A stretch of 47,541 nt of DNA. Source: RGIG5612 sp045599965 (GTDB lineage: Bacteria > Bacillota > Clostridia > Lachnospirales > Lachnospiraceae). A program made the translations under genes and the position numbers. Positions within the stretch are counted from its first letter, which is position 1. Each line of letters begins with the position of its first letter. Shown here piece by piece: positions 23,421 to 31,804 of the stretch. A model generated the notes under the pieces. That model was not told where the DNA came from, did no database searches, and was given only the letters and a program-made list of their open reading frames with translations. Location of the stretch: NCBI GenBank assembly GCA_045599965.1, contig JAZRXA010000005.1:1-47541 (forward strand), read 5' to 3'.

Positions 23421-23616
23421 TTTCGCAAAGTTTTTTACTATTTCTATATTTTGTTGCGAAATTGAAACTACTTTTCGCAACAAAATTTGTTATCAGTTTC
23501 ATTTGTTGCGAAACATGATTGCCTTTCGCAATAGACTCTTTAAACGCTCATATTTATTGCGAAATTTTGGCCATAATTCGCAAAATTTTATTATTTATTG
23601 AGGATTTATTGCGAAA
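23421..23616. repeat. Phased array of TTGCGAAA / TTTCGCAA sites
   Basis: Four TTGCGAAA octamers start at 23454, 23506, 23557 and 23609. Four on the other strand start at 23421, 23473, 23524 and 23576 (the last reads ATTCGCAA). Each series repeats every 51-52 bp, about five helical turns, and the two strands alternate at 18-19 and 33 bp. The pair at 23449-23461 and 23473-23485 has perfect 13-bp arms (TTTTGTTGCGAAA). Sequence between the octamers is not conserved. The array lies between prmA and the nuclease-like gene, starting 23 bases before its ATG. It looks like a cooperative operator or iteron array. Confidence 0.8.
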
Positions 23617-23717
23617 TATTTTTAAGGTACGCACGACAATAAAGATTTTTCAAGATTTAATTCTTTCGGCACATGCTCCGGAAGAATTTCACAGACAAAT
23701 TAATTTAATACTATAGC

Positions 23718-23837
23718 TTTTTGCGGGGTGCGCTACGAAGATTGAAGATTGCCCAAGAAAGTTTGCGAGGTGATTGCGAAGATGGAAGATTGCCCAAGAA
23801 AGTTTGTGGGGTGCGCTGCGAAGATTGCGTAAAGAAG
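23718..23837. repeat. Tandem repeat, about 40 bp, three imperfect copies
   Basis: Copies at 23718-23761, 23762-23802 and 23803-23837 share TTTGCGGGGTG, GCGAAGATTGAAG and ATTGCCCAAGAAAG with few changes; the third is shortened. No ORF with a start runs through it. Together with the site array it fills the 512-base gap between the nuclease-like gene and prmA. Nothing else was found there, and no clear terminator follows prmA. Confidence 0.75.
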
Positions 23838-23910
23838 TTTTAGAATTGCGTTGTTAATTTAGTTTTGAAATTGCTACGAAACATGTAGTGGAAAGATTTT
23901 TTGCTATTGA

Positions 23911-25032
23911 TTAGATTCGTTTGGCACTGATGCGGACCCACTCGCCGTCATGTGTCGTTTCTAGATAAGTTAAGTTTGGATTTTTTGAAATTGCATCCTT
24001 TATAAGTTGCTCGCGGCTTTCTAAGATGCCGGACATTATAAGGATGCCGTCTTCTTTTAGATATGTGTCAAGAGTTGGGAGCATCATATTGATGACCTCC
24101 GCAAGGATGTTGACTACTACTATGTCGTAGCCGTTTCCCAAATTAGATTTTAATTCTTCGTTCGTTACAACGTCGCCTACGAAAAATTTTGAGACGCCAG
24201 AAGCAACGTCATTGATTTCAAAATTTTCTTTGGCAACTTCTACTGCTTGGGCATCGATATCAACGCTGGTAATGTTTGATGCGCCCATCTTAATCGCGCC
24301 GATTCCTAAAATGCCACTTCCGCAGCCAAGGTCTAAAACTTTGTCGGCTGGTTTCATATATTTGCGAAGGCCACGAAGACAAAGCCTAGTTGTTTCATGA
24401 GTGCCTGTTCCGAAAGCCATTCCTGGGTCGATTCGAATAATAATGTTTGGTTCAGTAGATACCGATTCGTCACATGTTTCGTCAGTCGCTACATTAGTTG
24501 TTTCAAAAACGCCATCATCCACATTAGAAACTTTGCTGGTAGCATTATTTGCCGATGCGCCACTATCAGCACTAACATATCCTGGCACCTCGGTTAAAAT
24601 TTCAGAAATATTATTCACATCCACCCATGTAGGGGCAATTAAAATATCTTCCACTTGGAAAGGCTTAAAATATTTTTTCCAGTTTCCTTCCCAGTCAGTA
24701 GATTCTAATTCGGTTTCAACAAAATTAATTGGATTGAGATTGAACATCTCTATAGATTCATTAAGATAAACTTTTAGTTCTTCGATTTTCTTTTCTGTCT
24801 TAGCACGGTTTACTCCATTTTCGTCGAACTCAATGAAAAAACTAAGTTTACAACTACCATCATCTGGTGGGAGTTCTTCAACAAAATCCGCATACATCTG
24901 ATTCAATTCATCGTCTGTAAGCTGAACATTGTTTTCTATTTGAACATCATTAATATCATAATCCATAAGAAGGGCGCTGATCATTTCAGCGTCCTTCGTA
25001 GTTGTTTCTATTGTGTATTTAGTGTATTTCAT
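23911..25032 (-). CDS. prmA: Ribosomal protein L11 methyltransferase PrmA, with an insertion
   Basis: PrmA trimethylates ribosomal protein L11 with SAM. The 373 residues are about 60 more than usual. The N-terminal L11-recognition domain ends near residue 150 (ILIAPTWV). The methyltransferase domain begins with IIRIDPGMAFGTGTHETTRLCLRGL and has motif I VLDLGCGSGILGIGAIKMGA and the post-motif VVNILAEVI. Between the domains, residues about 152-197 form an inserted Ser/Asn/Thr/Asp-rich, low-complexity segment. Except for that, all motifs are intact. It is the last gene of the hrcA-grpE-dnaK-dnaJ-prmA cluster. Confidence 0.93.
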   Translation of the reverse strand: MKYTKYTIETTTKDAEMISALLMDYDINDVQIENNVQLTDDELNQMYADFVEELPPDDGSCKLSFFIEFDENGVNRAKTEKKIEELKVYLNESIEMFNLNPINFVETELESTDWEGNWKKYFKPFQVEDILIAPTWVDVNNISEILTEVPGYVSADSGASANNATSKVSNVDDGVFETTNVATDETCDESVSTEPNIIIRIDPGMAFGTGTHETTRLCLRGLRKYMKPADKVLDLGCGSGILGIGAIKMGASNITSVDIDAQAVEVAKENFEINDVASGVSKFFVGDVVTNEELKSNLGNGYDIVVVNILAEVINMMLPTLDTYLKEDGILIMSGILESREQLIKDAISKNPNLTYLETTHDGEWVRISAKRI

Positions 25033-25104
25033 CTGCAGTCCTTTATAAAACCAATTTCAACCTTGCTGGTGTGTTCAAGTTTTCGAGCACATCCAATATC
25101 GAAA

Positions 25105-26214
25105 TTATTTCTTCATCAATTTATCGAAGTTTTGCAAAGCTTCCTTTTGCTTATTGTTAAGTTTTTCAGGAACCTTAACAACAAGCGTTGTATATTGATC
25201 TCCTCTTTTCGTCTTGTCACGAAGAGACGGAACTCCTTTGCCTTTAAGACGAATAACTGTGTCAGTTTGTGTGCCCGGCTTAATTGGGAACAATACGTCT
25301 CCATCGATAGTTTTAACTTTTATGTCACCGCCGAGTGCAGCTTCTGCAAAACTAATTGGAGAAGTTGAATAAAGGTTAACGCCATCTCTAGCGAAGATAG
25401 GATGTCTTGCAACAATAACTTCAACAAGTAAGTCTCCTCTGCTTCCACCATTAGTTCCCGGCTCTCCCATTGCTGAGATTCTAATACTTTGGCCAGAATC
25501 TATGCCCGCTGGAATTGTAACAGAAATTTTCTTTTTCTTTGCTTTATATCCAATGCCGTGGCAATCAGGGCATTTCTCTTTAATAATTTTTCCAGCGCCA
25601 TGACAGTCGGGACATGTTACGACCTGACGAACCATTCCGAAGAAACTTTGTTGAGTTTGGACTACTTGGCCAGAGCCATTACACTTTGTACATTTTTCTG
25701 GAGAAGTTCCAGGCTTTGCACCAGTAGTATGACATGTTTCGCAATCTTCTTTGTAGTTGATTGAAATTTCTTTTTCACATCCGAAGACAGCTTCCTCAAA
25801 AGTAATTCGAACTTGAGTTACAACGTTGCTTCCTTTCATAGGTCCGTTGTAGTTTTGGCCGCGTCCTCCAAAACCACTTCTGCCTCCGAAAAGATCTCCG
25901 AAAATATCTCCAAATCCGAAGCCTCTTAAGATATCGTCTACGTTCATGTTTTGGTAGTTAAAACCACCGCCGCCCATGCCGCCTTGTTCGAATGCCGCAT
26001 GACCAAATTGGTCATATTGTTTTCTCTTTGTGTCATCACTTAAGACGCCATAAGCTTCTGAAGCTTCCTTGAATTTTGCCTCAGCATCAGCATCGCCCGG
26101 ATTCATATCCGGGTGATACTTTTTTGCTAAACCTCTATAAGCTTTTTTAATATCGTCCGCTGAAGCATTTTTGTCGACTCCAAGGACTTCGTAATAATCT
26201 CTTTTATCTGCCAT
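25105..26214 (-). CDS. dnaJ: Chaperone DnaJ
   Basis: The Hsp40 co-chaperone that stimulates DnaK ATPase. It has 369 residues: J-domain 5-70 with HPD in KKYHPDMNPG, Gly/Phe-rich linker (about 75-125), and four CxxCxGxG-type zinc repeats (CETCHTTG, CTKCNGSG, CPDCHGAG, CPDCHGIG). A C-terminal substrate domain with GDLLVEV follows. It starts two bases after dnaK and is expressed from the CIRCE-controlled promoter upstream of hrcA. Confidence 0.97.
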   Translation of the reverse strand: MADKRDYYEVLGVDKNASADDIKKAYRGLAKKYHPDMNPGDADAEAKFKEASEAYGVLSDDTKRKQYDQFGHAAFEQGGMGGGGFNYQNMNVDDILRGFGFGDIFGDLFGGRSGFGGRGQNYNGPMKGSNVVTQVRITFEEAVFGCEKEISINYKEDCETCHTTGAKPGTSPEKCTKCNGSGQVVQTQQSFFGMVRQVVTCPDCHGAGKIIKEKCPDCHGIGYKAKKKKISVTIPAGIDSGQSIRISAMGEPGTNGGSRGDLLVEVIVARHPIFARDGVNLYSTSPISFAEAALGGDIKVKTIDGDVLFPIKPGTQTDTVIRLKGKGVPSLRDKTKRGDQYTTLVVKVPEKLNNKQKEALQNFDKLMKK

Positions 26215-26216
26215 TT

Positions 26217-28091
26217 TTAGATTTCCTTAAAGTCTCCATCAACTACATCGCCTTCAGGTGCTCCGTTAGGATCTTGCTCAGGCGCGCCATTAAATCCTTC
26301 TGGACCAGCTCCTTGGTTAGCCTGTGCCTGAGCTTGCTCATACATCTTTGTGAAAAGTTTTTGTGAGCTTGCGAGTAATTTTTCTTTAGCTTCTTTAACT
26401 GATGCAACTTGCTCTGATGTAAGTTCAGCATTAGGGTCTGTTCCAAGTAAAGCTTTAAGTGTGCTTAAATCATTTTCAACTTCAGCTTTATCAGCACCAT
26501 CAAGTTTGTCTCCTGCATCATTCATAGCTTTTTCAACTTGCATTGCAAGTGAGTCAGCTTCGTTACGTGTATCTACTGCTTCTTTACGAGCTTTATCTTG
26601 AGCTTCGAACTCAGCAGCTTCTTTAACAGCTTTTTCAATTTCAGCATCACTCATGCTTGAGCCTGATGTAATAGTGATGTGTTGTTCTTTACCTGTGCCA
26701 AGGTCTTTAGCGCTAACATTAACAATACCGTTTGCGTCGATGTCGAAAGTAACTTCGATTTGAGGAATTCCTCTTGGAGCTGGTGCAATACCATCAAGTC
26801 TGAATTGGCCTAATGTTTTATTGTCACGAGCAAATTCACGTTCACCTTGAACAACATGGATATCAACTGCGCTTTGGTTATCTGCTGCTGTAGAGAATAC
26901 TTGGCTCTTCTTTGTAGGAATAGTTGTATTTCTCTCAATTAACTTTGTAGCAACTCCGCCAAGAGTTTCAATTGAAAGTGAAAGTGGAGTTACGTCGAGT
27001 AATAATACATCGCCTGCGCCAGCATCGCCAGCAAGTTTGCCACCTTGGATTGCAGCACCAATAGCTACGCACTCATCTGGGTTAAGGCTCTTAGAAGGCT
27101 CTTGGCCAGTAAGTTGTTTAACCTTTTCTTGAACTGCTGGGATACGTGTTGAACCACCAACAAGTAAAACTTTTCCTAAATCACTTGATGCTAAGCCAGC
27201 ATCTTTAAGAGCTTGTTGAACTGGAGCTGCTGTAGCTTCAACGAGGTCATGTGTAAGTTCATCAAATTTAGCTCTAGTAAGATCCATATCTAAGTGTTTT
27301 GGACCATCTGCTGTTGCAGTGATGAAAGGAAGGTTGATGTTTGTAGTTGTTGCACTAGAAAGTTCCTTCTTAGCTTTTTCTGCTGCTTCACGAAGTCTTT
27401 GAAGTGCCATCTTATCTGCTGAAAGGTCGATGCCTTCTTGACTCTTGAATTGAGCGATTAAGTAATCTGTAACTCTCTTATCAAAGTCATCACCACCAAG
27501 ACGGTTGTTACCAGCTGTAGCTAAAACTTCGATTACACCATCACCAATTTCGATGATTGAAACGTCGAATGTACCACCGCCAAGGTCGTATACCATAATC
27601 TTTTGTTCTTTTTCGTTATCAAGTCCGTATGCAAGAGCTGCTGCTGTAGGCTCGTTGATAATACGCTCAACATTAAGACCTGCAATCTTACCTGCATCTT
27701 TAGTTGCTTGACGTTGTGCATCGTTGAAGTATGCAGGAACTGTGATAACTGCTTGAGTTACGCTTTCACCTAAATGTGCTTCAGCGTCACTTTTAAGTTT
27801 TTGAAGTACCATAGCTGAAATCTCTTGTGGAGAATAGCCTTTGCCGTCAACAGTTACTCTATAATTGCTACCCATTTCTCTCTTGATTGAAGAGATTGTG
27901 TTATCTGGGTTTGTGATAGCCTGACGCTTTGCCGGCTCACCTACTAATCTCTCACCATTTTTTGTAAAAGCAACTACAGATGGAGTTGTTCTTACACCTT
28001 CTGCGTTAGCAATAACGATTGGTTTTCCACCTTCCATAACTGCTACACATGAGTTTGTTGTACCTAAATCAATTCCTATAATTTTTGCCAT
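26217..28091 (-). CDS. dnaK: Chaperone DnaK (Hsp70)
   Basis: A 624-residue Hsp70. The ATPase domain carries IIGIDLGTTNSCVAVMEGG, the loop VITVPAYFNDAQRQATKDAG, IINEPTAAALAYGLD, and DLGGGTFDVSIIEI; the substrate domain begins at LLLDVTPLSLSIETLGG. It has the shorter Gram-positive ATPase domain without the 24-residue proteobacterial insert. The C-terminus is Gly/Pro/Asp-rich and ends VVDGDFKEI rather than EEVD. SD AGGAGG lies ahead of the ATG, and grpE is 48 bases upstream. Confidence 0.98.
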   Translation of the reverse strand: MAKIIGIDLGTTNSCVAVMEGGKPIVIANAEGVRTTPSVVAFTKNGERLVGEPAKRQAITNPDNTISSIKREMGSNYRVTVDGKGYSPQEISAMVLQKLKSDAEAHLGESVTQAVITVPAYFNDAQRQATKDAGKIAGLNVERIINEPTAAALAYGLDNEKEQKIMVYDLGGGTFDVSIIEIGDGVIEVLATAGNNRLGGDDFDKRVTDYLIAQFKSQEGIDLSADKMALQRLREAAEKAKKELSSATTTNINLPFITATADGPKHLDMDLTRAKFDELTHDLVEATAAPVQQALKDAGLASSDLGKVLLVGGSTRIPAVQEKVKQLTGQEPSKSLNPDECVAIGAAIQGGKLAGDAGAGDVLLLDVTPLSLSIETLGGVATKLIERNTTIPTKKSQVFSTAADNQSAVDIHVVQGEREFARDNKTLGQFRLDGIAPAPRGIPQIEVTFDIDANGIVNVSAKDLGTGKEQHITITSGSSMSDAEIEKAVKEAAEFEAQDKARKEAVDTRNEADSLAMQVEKAMNDAGDKLDGADKAEVENDLSTLKALLGTDPNAELTSEQVASVKEAKEKLLASSQKLFTKMYEQAQAQANQGAGPEGFNGAPEQDPNGAPEGDVVDGDFKEI

Positions 28092-28139
28092 TTTATTTTC
28101 CTCCTAATAGTTGGACCTTAGTCCTGGATTTTTTACTAA

Positions 28140-28757
28140 TTAATTTGCTACCTTTACCATGCTGTATCTAACAACGTGATCCTTATAAAGATAACCTTTT
28201 TGAAGTTCCTCAACGACGATGTTCTCGCCCACTGATTCGTCTTCAACATGCATTACTGCATTGTGGAATTCAGGATCAAATTCCTTTCCTACCGCTTCGA
28301 TTACGCTGACGCCTGCGTCCTCTAAAGCTTTCAGAAATTGTTTTTGTATCTTTTCCATTCCTTCTACGAAAGGGGAATCCTTTTCATGTTCCGGAACGTT
28401 TTTCAGCGCTAATTCAAAACTATCTAATACTGGAAGAACTTTTTCTATCATGTCCTTTGCGCCCATATCGTAACGAGCAGTTTTTTCTTTTTCGCTTCGT
28501 TTTCTAAAATTATCAAACTCTGCAAAAAGTCTTGCGTACTTGTCGTTAGCTTCTTCTAAGGCTTCTTGCTCTTTGGACTTAAATTCTTTTTTCTCTTCCT
28601 TAGCTTTAGCAGTCCACTTAAGATTTCTTTCTTTCTTAGGTTTTGGCTCTGTCGCTTCATCCTTAGATGTTTCTTCTTTTTCCTCTTCAGTTTTTACTTC
28701 TTCAGTTTTTACTTCTTCAGTTTCTTTTACTTCTTGTTCTAAATTTTTTTCTGTCAC
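28140..28757 (-). CDS. grpE: Nucleotide exchange factor GrpE
   Basis: The exchange factor of DnaK. Its 205 residues begin with a very acidic Glu/Lys/Thr tail of about 45 residues, with repeats of EEVKTEE that show up as DNA repeats at about 28687-28735. A coiled coil (EEANDKYARLFAEFDNFRKRSEKEK) and the C-terminal beta domain with VLPVLDSFELAL, VSVIEAVGKEFDPEFHNAVMHV and GYLYKDHVVRYSMVKV follow. It lies 12 bases after hrcA. Confidence 0.96.
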   Translation of the reverse strand: MTEKNLEQEVKETEEVKTEEVKTEEEKEETSKDEATEPKPKKERNLKWTAKAKEEKKEFKSKEQEALEEANDKYARLFAEFDNFRKRSEKEKTARYDMGAKDMIEKVLPVLDSFELALKNVPEHEKDSPFVEGMEKIQKQFLKALEDAGVSVIEAVGKEFDPEFHNAVMHVEDESVGENIVVEELQKGYLYKDHVVRYSMVKVAN

Positions 28758-28769
28758 TTTAAAACTCCT

Positions 28770-29834
28770 CTACTTCTTTTTCTTCTTGCCGTATTTTTTA
28801 TCTAGATTTCCAGTTACGTCTTTAAGTGCATCTAGAACTTTTTCATAATCCATTCTCTTAGGTCCGATAATACCAATCTTTCCGTATACGCCATCTTCAA
28901 ATTCATAAGACGCTGTAATTACCGAACAATCTTTCATCGAACTTACTGGCGTTTCTTCTCCTATATATACTTGAATGCCAGTTGAATTTTCGCCGGCTTC
29001 TTCAAGTGTGTCAGCAAGCAACTGTGTAAGCATTTCCTTTTCTTCGAAAGTTGAAATAAGTTCGCTTGCTCTATTATTATCTGAAAGCTCTGGGTACTTG
29101 AAAATATTTGTAGCACCGCTAGTAAATATTTCAATTCCGTCTGCTGCGCCGATTGCCCCTACAATTGCATTTATTATTTGTGTTACAACCTCGCCATATT
29201 CACCAGCTTGATCAGCCATGTTTGCGGCCATATCAAAGTTTATTTGTGAAAGTGTCTTGCCGTTTAATTCATTATTAAAAAGAATATTTAGTTTAAGAAC
29301 TGTTTCTTGATTTAATTCCTTATCAAGTTTTATCATCTCGTTCTTAACAATGTTTCCTTCTAGAACGGCTGTCACTAAAAGTTTCTTATCATCAATACTT
29401 GTGAGCTGAACGAATTTTAATTTATTCTTACCTGCCTGAGGCATAGTAACCATTGAAGTGTAGTTAGTGTTGTTAGCTAAAATCTTTGCCATATCCTTAA
29501 GTACTTCTTCAATGCGGTCAACTCTTTTGTCCATGATTTGCTGCATGTTATTTAATGTTTCTTCTTTTTCATGTAGCTCATCTTTTTTTGTTGAAAGCAT
29601 ATCATCAACATATAATCTGTAGCCTTTGTCAGTAGGAATACGTCCTGCTGAAGTGTGAGGTTGGAAGATAAGTCCCATCTCCTCTAAGTCGGCCATCTCA
29701 TTTCTAATTGTTGCAGAGCTAAGATTTAACTCTGTGTACTTAGAAATTGTTCTAGAACCAACTGGCTCACCAGAGTCTAAGTAATTCTTAATGATTGCCT
29801 TAAGTATTATTTTTTTTCTCTCATCTAATTCCAT
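28770..29834 (-). CDS. hrcA: Heat-shock repressor HrcA
   Basis: The repressor of class I heat-shock genes; it binds CIRCE and is kept active by GroE. The 354 residues contain the N-terminal winged helix LDERKKIILKAIIKNYLDSGEPVGSRTISKY and LSSATIRNEMADLEEMGLI, and the C-terminal GAF-like domain with ILANNTNYTS and KIGIIGPKRMDYEKVLDAL. It is the first gene of its own regulated operon. SD AGAGGT. Confidence 0.97.
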   Translation of the reverse strand: MELDERKKIILKAIIKNYLDSGEPVGSRTISKYTELNLSSATIRNEMADLEEMGLIFQPHTSAGRIPTDKGYRLYVDDMLSTKKDELHEKEETLNNMQQIMDKRVDRIEEVLKDMAKILANNTNYTSMVTMPQAGKNKLKFVQLTSIDDKKLLVTAVLEGNIVKNEMIKLDKELNQETVLKLNILFNNELNGKTLSQINFDMAANMADQAGEYGEVVTQIINAIVGAIGAADGIEIFTSGATNIFKYPELSDNNRASELISTFEEKEMLTQLLADTLEEAGENSTGIQVYIGEETPVSSMKDCSVITASYEFEDGVYGKIGIIGPKRMDYEKVLDALKDVTGNLDKKYGKKKKK

Positions 29835-29882
29835 CGGGGTACCTCTCGATTTATAACATTAATGAGTTACTCTTTTTTATTG

Positions 29883-29949
29883 TTAGCACTCAACTGGGTA
29901 GAGTGCTAACATCTGTTGTTATATTACCACTATAACAATATACTGTCAA
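29883..29949 (-). promoter_or_regulatory. Promoter and CIRCE operator of the hrcA-grpE-dnaK-dnaJ operon
   Basis: CIRCE is perfect: TTAGCACTC (29883-29891), 9 bases, GAGTGCTAA (29901-29909). The promoter on the minus strand is TTGACA (29944-29949), 17 bp, TAATAT (29921-29926). The start would lie near 29914, so HrcA on CIRCE blocks the first transcribed bases. Confidence 0.97.
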
Positions 29950-29986
29950 CACCTTAAAAAATTATTTTTTATGTATATTTTGTGAA

Positions 29987-30742
29987 TTATTTGAGCAGAT
30001 CTGGACGCATTTTTTTAGTCTTCTCTAAAGACTTTGCCCTTCTATATTGCTCTACTTTAGAATGATCTCCAGATAATAAGACATCTGGAACTTTAAGTCC
30101 CATAAATTCTTCAGGACGAGTATATTGAGGATACTCTAAGAGTTTTATATTTTCTTTAGAAGCCAGGTCGCCATAAACTGCTGCCCTCGCTTTTTTTGTG
30201 AATTCATCTTTTGGGCTTACATCTGAAAAGCTTTCGTCTATTCCGCTTTCTTCATTAGTAAGAACACCTGGGACCATACGGCTTATTGCGTCAACCATAA
30301 CCATCGCAGGAAGTTCACCACCGGTAAGTACATAATCTCCGATAGAAACTTCTTCAGCCTCTAAGATTTCTAATATGCGTGCATCTACGCCTTCGTAGTG
30401 TCCACATAAAATTACAAGGTCTTCCTCGCAACTAAAATGCTTTGCCATGTCTTGGTTAAAACTTTTTCCCGCTGGCGATGTGTAAATAACTTTTATTTTT
30501 TCTTTTCCTGATTGCTTTAATATATCTTGGTAACAATCATATATTGGCTGACACGCCATAATCATGCCTGCCCCACCACCATAAGGAGCGTCGTCTACAT
30601 GACCATGCTTTTCATTCGTATATTTTCTAATATCATAACAATCAAAACTAATAAGGTCTGCCTTAGCAGCCCTTCCTAATATGCTTGTGTTTAAGCCATT
30701 TTCTACCATTTCTGGAAAAAGTGTCATGATATGAAAATTCAT
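29987..30742 (-). CDS. trmD: tRNA (guanine-37-N1)-methyltransferase TrmD
   Basis: TrmD makes m1G37 in tRNAs, preventing frameshifts. The 251-residue SPOUT enzyme has MNFHIMTLFPEMVENGLNTSILGRA, VDDAPYGGGAGMIMACQPIYD, the knot region VILCGHYEGVDARILE and SIGDYVLTGGELPAMVMVDAISRMVPGVL, and RRAKSLEKT near the end. Its start overlaps the RimM stop by one base. It is last in the ylxM-ffh-rpsP-khpA-rimM-trmD cluster. Confidence 0.97.
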   Translation of the reverse strand: MNFHIMTLFPEMVENGLNTSILGRAAKADLISFDCYDIRKYTNEKHGHVDDAPYGGGAGMIMACQPIYDCYQDILKQSGKEKIKVIYTSPAGKSFNQDMAKHFSCEEDLVILCGHYEGVDARILEILEAEEVSIGDYVLTGGELPAMVMVDAISRMVPGVLTNEESGIDESFSDVSPKDEFTKKARAAVYGDLASKENIKLLEYPQYTRPEEFMGLKVPDVLLSGDHSKVEQYRRAKSLEKTKKMRPDLLK

Positions 30743-31245
30743 TAGATAAGCCCTTTCATAACGTGAACTTTTATTTCACTTTTTTCGATATCGACATTTA
30801 AGATGCACTGCGGAATTACTGGAAATAAAACTTCTCTTTGCCCGTCGCTTACAACGTATACATCATTAGCTCCCGTTTGCAAAACATCTTTAACTTCACC
30901 AAAGCTATTTCCTTCTTCATCGAAAACTTTGCAACCTATTAAGTCAGCGATATAGTATTCGCCTTCCTCAAGGGGTTGCGCATCTTTCCTATCAATAAAA
31001 ACATCGCAATTGTGAAAAGATGCAATTTCTTCAGGCGCGTTAAAACATTCAAATTTAACGATGGCCAGATTCTTAAAGGACCTGGCCGCCGTAATTTTTG
31101 TGTTTATTTCGCCTTTATTTGTTTTAATAATCACATCCTTAACTTCCTTAAAGCGTTCCAAAGAATCCGTAGTTGGATAAACTTTGCATTCTCCTTTAAC
31201 TCCATGGCTAGATGTGATTACGCCTATTCGCAAAAATTGTTCCAT
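30742..31245 (-). CDS. rimM: Ribosome maturation factor RimM
   Basis: A 30S maturation factor that binds S19 in the head domain. The 167 residues have the N-terminal barrel LRIGVITSSHGVKGECKVYPTTD, the FKNLAIVKFECFNAPEEIASFHNCDVFI segment and the PRC-barrel (EEGEYYIADLIGCKVFDEEGNSFGEVKDVLQTGANDVYVV). It overlaps khpA upstream and trmD downstream by one base each. Confidence 0.96.
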   Translation of the reverse strand: MEQFLRIGVITSSHGVKGECKVYPTTDSLERFKEVKDVIIKTNKGEINTKITAARSFKNLAIVKFECFNAPEEIASFHNCDVFIDRKDAQPLEEGEYYIADLIGCKVFDEEGNSFGEVKDVLQTGANDVYVVSDGQREVLFPVIPQCILNVDIEKSEIKVHVMKGLI

Positions 31246-31478
31246 TACTCTACTATATCAACAACAACTTTCTTATCTTTTTTAGTCGCTGCTGTCTTAA
31301 CAACAGTTCTGATGGACTTTGCGATACGGCCCTTTTTGCCGATTACTTTGCCCATGTCGTCTTTCGCAACATGTAACTCAAGAACGATAGTTCCATCTTC
31401 CTCAGTCTTTTCAGTGACAAAAACCTCTTCAGGTGAATCAACGAGAGCCTTAGCGATTACTTCAACTAATTCTTTCAT
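31245..31478 (-). CDS. khpA: KH-domain RNA-binding protein KhpA
   Basis: A 77-residue single KH domain with the GxxG loop in MGKVIGKKGRIAKSIRTVVKTA. KhpA pairs with KhpB/Jag as a global RNA-binding partner in Gram-positive bacteria and affects cell elongation in streptococci. The position between rpsP and rimM is the usual one. SD AAGGAAGG. Confidence 0.93.
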   Translation of the reverse strand: MKELVEVIAKALVDSPEEVFVTEKTEEDGTIVLELHVAKDDMGKVIGKKGRIAKSIRTVVKTAATKKDKKVVVDIVE

Positions 31479-31490
31479 CTTTCACCTTCC

Positions 31491-31736
31491 TTACTTTGTG
31501 ATTCCCTCGTTCTTTAATAATCTAGCAACAACTTCAGTTGGTTGTGCACCATTCTTAAGCCATTTTTCAACTGCTTCTTTGTCAAATTTAACCGCAGCTG
31601 GTTCAACGTTTGGATCGTATGTTCCAACTTCTTCAATAAAAGCGCCATCACGTGGTGCACGTGAATCTGCAACGATAACTCTGTAGATTGGAGCTTTTTT
31701 CTTGCCCATTCTTCTTAATCTAATTTTTACTGCCAT
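31491..31736 (-). CDS. rpsP: 30S ribosomal protein S16
   Basis: The 81-residue S16, with VKIRLRRMGKKKAPIYRVIVADSRAPRDGAFIEEVGTYDP and VEKWLKNGAQPTEVVARLLK. It is essential for 30S assembly. It lies 12 bases before khpA and 68 bases after ffh; the gap has a small hairpin (CGTGC/GCACG) and a TATAAT-like box, so an internal promoter is possible. Confidence 0.98.
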   Translation of the reverse strand: MAVKIRLRRMGKKKAPIYRVIVADSRAPRDGAFIEEVGTYDPNVEPAAVKFDKEAVEKWLKNGAQPTEVVARLLKNEGITK

Positions 31737-31804
31737 ATTTTTTCCTCTTTCCCGTGCATCGCACGATTATAATCTTTTATCTGAAAGCCTAAGCTTTACA
31801 TACA

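Noticed and set aside
23421..23616. CRISPR array
   Set aside because: Regular spacing, but only 8-base sites are conserved and on both strands; there is no full repeat of 20 or more bases and no cas gene.
28540..28848. Plus-strand reading frame rich in Ser/Phe opposite grpE
   Set aside because: Antisense of the Glu/Lys-rich GrpE N-terminus.
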